Below, piece by piece: positions 7,707-9,389 of a stretch of 9,389 bases of DNA. The stretch is from contig DATHAL010000068.1 of NCBI GenBank assembly GCA_035296705.1, positions 1 to 9,389 on the forward strand. The letters run 5' to 3'. Positions within the stretch are counted from its first letter, which is position 1; each line of letters starts with the position of its first letter. The notes beneath the pieces were generated by a model. It saw only the letters and a program-made list of their open reading frames with translations. It did not search any database and was not told the DNA's origin. Position numbers and translations under genes: made by a program. The DNA comes from WHSW01 sp035296705 (GTDB taxonomy: Bacteria > Actinomycetota > Thermoleophilia > Solirubrobacterales > 70-9).

Positions 7707-9389
7707 GTGTCCCGGGGTGGTGAAAGCGTGGCGACGCGACTGGGCGCGGTCGCGGTCGATGACGGCGAGCTGCGGTTCACGGTCGACATCGCGGGCCGCG
7801 AGCACGAGATCTGGCTGACGAGCAGCGAGCCGCTGGCGGCCGGGCCCGAGGCGGCGGCCGTCGCCACGCTGCTCCCGGCCATGGCGGCGGGTGCCCCGCT
7901 CGAGCTCGAGGCGCCGGTCGCGCAAGCCACCCTCGACGGGATGCGCGAGGCGCAGGCGATCCTCGCCTCGTGGGCGCGCTCCGGGGGCAGCCGCGGCATG
8001 TTTGCGTTCGCCCGCGAGATCGAGATCATGACCGGCAGCCCGCCGGACCCGCAGTCCTGGGCTACGCGGCCAGCCGCGGTCGCGGCCTTCTTCAGCGGCG
8101 GTGTGGACTCGTTCTCGACCGTCCTCGGCCATCCGGAGATCACGCATCTGATCCACGTCGAGGGGTTCGACGTCGGGCTCGAACAGCGCGAGCTCGCGGG
8201 CCGCGTCCGGGCGGAGCTCGAGGCCGCGTCGGCAGAGCTCGGCCGAGAGCTCATCGTCGTCCGCACCAACCTCCGCGAGCTATCCGACCTACACGTGCCG
8301 TGGGCCACGTACTTCGGCACTGCGCTCGCCGCGGTCGCCGTATCGCTCTCGGGCGCGGTGGGGCGTGTCCTCATCGCAAGCGGGATCACCTACGACACGC
8401 TCCACCCGCTCGGCTCACATCCGATGCTCGACCAGCTCTGGGGCCGCGGGCGCGTCGAGATCGTCCACGACGGCGCCCGGATCCCTCGGGTCGAGAAGGT
8501 GCGCAGGCTGGCGATGGACCCCGTGGCGCGCCGCCGGCTGCGGGTCTGCTGGGAGACCCCCGAGGGTGATTACAACTGCGGCCGCTGCGAGAAGTGCCTC
8601 CGCACCTTGACGGCGCTCGAGGTGCTCGGCGTGCGTCGGCAGTTCGTGACGTTTCCAGATGACTTCAGCCCGGACCTCGTGGCCGGAACCGGGCTCACCG
8701 ACCGCTTTCAGATCGATTTCTGGCGCGACAACCTCGAACTGGCGATCCGCGAACAGGCGCGCCCGGAGCTGATCGAGGCGATCGAGGCCTGCCTCGCAAC
8801 CGCGCCGCCGGCTGCTCGCGCACTGCCGGCGGCCGAGGTTCCTGCGATCGAGCGCGAACGCGAACCGATGCTCTACATGCGGCCGGAGACGTTCGCGGCG
8901 CTCGCGGCGCACAGCTCGGCCGTGATCCTGATCGGAAGCTACGACGGCTCGGGCAACTACGGTGACGTGGCCCAGCTCGAGAGCGCCGTTCGGCTGCTCG
9001 AGGCGCTCGGCACCTCAGCGCTCCTGCTGCCGGTCACCGACCTGCGCTACCAGGCAAGCCACCGGCGGATCGAGCTGCCCGCGACCACGAACTTCGACGC
9101 CGGGCACGTCCTCGTCTTCGCCTACCCGAGCCCGTCCACCGACCACAGAACGATCGAGGAAGGCCTAATCCCGGCGGTGCTGCCCGCTTCCATCTCCTAC
9201 GCGCCCACGTACCTGTACGGAGGTGGATTCCTGAACGTACGGTGGGCGGACCGGGTGCTCGACATGATTGCCGCCGCTGCCGACCTCGGCACGTCCCCCG
9301 GTGTCTCCGGGTGGACGGCCACGTCCTCGGGGCTCCAGATCGAACCGGGATGGGCCCGGAGGCTCGGCGCCGAGCCGCGCGGAATCCTT
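7707..9389 (+). CDS. QueC-like PP-loop ATPase fused to a pyruvyl-transferase-like domain, 3' end outside the window
   Basis: The frame is open from GTG 7707 to the window end (561 residues seen, no stop). Residues 1 to about 120 form an N-terminal beta/helical region (AGREHEIWLTSSEP, LLPAMAAG, ILASWARSG). An adenine-nucleotide alpha-hydrolase (PP-loop) domain follows, with FFSGGVDSF at 128-136, VEGFDVGLEQ, WATYFGTALA (from 199) and ASGITYDTLHPLGSHPMLDQ (224-243). A zinc-type tetrad C281-x9-C291-x2-C294-x2-C297 (YNCGRCEKCLRTL) resembles that of QueC. From about 400 a second domain starts with VILIGSYDGSGNYGD (406-420) and has YGGGFLN (504-510), the pattern of polysaccharide pyruvyl transferases. 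QueC-type enzymes activate a carboxylate or amide with ATP; substrate and role here are unknown. I infer surface-polymer modification. The start is set by the -10 box; GTG 7728 is an alternative. Codon choice looks slightly less GC-biased than in its neighbours. Confidence 0.8.
   Translation, partial: MSRGGESVATRLGAVAVDDGELRFTVDIAGREHEIWLTSSEPLAAGPEAAAVATLLPAMAAGAPLELEAPVAQATLDGMREAQAILASWARSGGSRGMFAFAREIEIMTGSPPDPQSWATRPAAVAAFFSGGVDSFSTVLGHPEITHLIHVEGFDVGLEQRELAGRVRAELEAASAELGRELIVVRTNLRELSDLHVPWATYFGTALAAVAVSLSGAVGRVLIASGITYDTLHPLGSHPMLDQLWGRGRVEIVHDGARIPRVEKVRRLAMDPVARRRLRVCWETPEGDYNCGRCEKCLRTLTALEVLGVRRQFVTFPDDFSPDLVAGTGLTDRFQIDFWRDNLELAIREQARPELIEAIEACLATAPPAARALPAAEVPAIEREREPMLYMRPETFAALAAHSSAVILIGSYDGSGNYGDVAQLESAVRLLEALGTSALLLPVTDLRYQASHRRIELPATTNFDAGHVLVFAYPSPSTDHRTIEEGLIPAVLPASISYAPTYLYGGGFLNVRWADRVLDMIAAAADLGTSPGVSGWTATSSGLQIEPGWARRLGAEPRGIL

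Noticed and set aside
6696..8156. A 486-codon minus-strand open frame spanning coaBC end, the TPR gene, dtd and the PP-loop gene
   Set aside because: It runs through four real genes on the other strand, its translation shows only GC-bias residue composition, and it has no promoter-like start.

Overview
The window is a GC-rich stretch (roughly 70% by eye) of an actinobacterial chromosome, fully packed with genes on the + strand. The gene order carB ... mihF-gmk-rpoZ-coaBC is the conserved actinobacterial nucleotide/housekeeping neighbourhood. The actinobacterial-type integration host factor between the pyr genes and gmk is a strong lineage marker. A two-subunit class 1B dihydroorotate dehydrogenase (pyrK-pyrD) follows carB, where mycobacteria and streptomycetes have pyrF. 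Together with the dense GC-rich coding, this suggests a deep-branching actinobacterium such as Thermoleophilia (Solirubrobacterales/Gaiellales-like). The taxonomic placement is inference.

Layout: (1) 1-4305 is the end of a pyrimidine operon. It holds the 3' part of carB (its 5' end lies outside the window), then pyrK and pyrD, joined by overlapping stop/start codons. A perfect 21-nt inverted repeat lies over the pyrD stop. (2) 4306-4382 is the only sizeable intergenic gap before mihF. It holds a recognisable -35/-10 promoter whose spacer contains a second palindrome. (3) 4383-6865 carries mihF, gmk, rpoZ and coaBC: nucleoid/DNA architecture, GMP to GDP, the RNA polymerase omega subunit, and two steps of coenzyme A synthesis. 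(4) 6888-7697 carries a small TPR protein and D-aminoacyl-tRNA deacylase (dtd). metK and priA, which often follow coaBC in actinobacteria, are absent here. (5) 7707-9389 is an open-ended gene for an unusual protein: a QueC-like PP-loop ATPase with a four-cysteine zinc site, fused to a domain that looks like a polysaccharide pyruvyl transferase. It may mark the start of a surface-polymer gene set, but the neighbours are outside the window.

There is no stretch over 300 bases without a gene, and I see no tRNA, rRNA, CRISPR array or insertion sequence. The most striking cross-cutting pattern is regulatory. In mihF, gmk, rpoZ, coaBC, the TPR gene and the last gene, a TANNNT -10 hexamer lies only 6-11 nt before the start codon, with no Shine-Dalgarno sequence. 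This is the signature of leaderless (or nearly leaderless) mRNAs with one promoter per gene, although the genes look like an operon. The best novelty candidates are the fused PP-loop/pyruvyl-transferase protein, this serial leaderless-promoter layout, the two palindromes around the pyrD-mihF junction, and the replacement of the CoaC active-site cysteine by serine.
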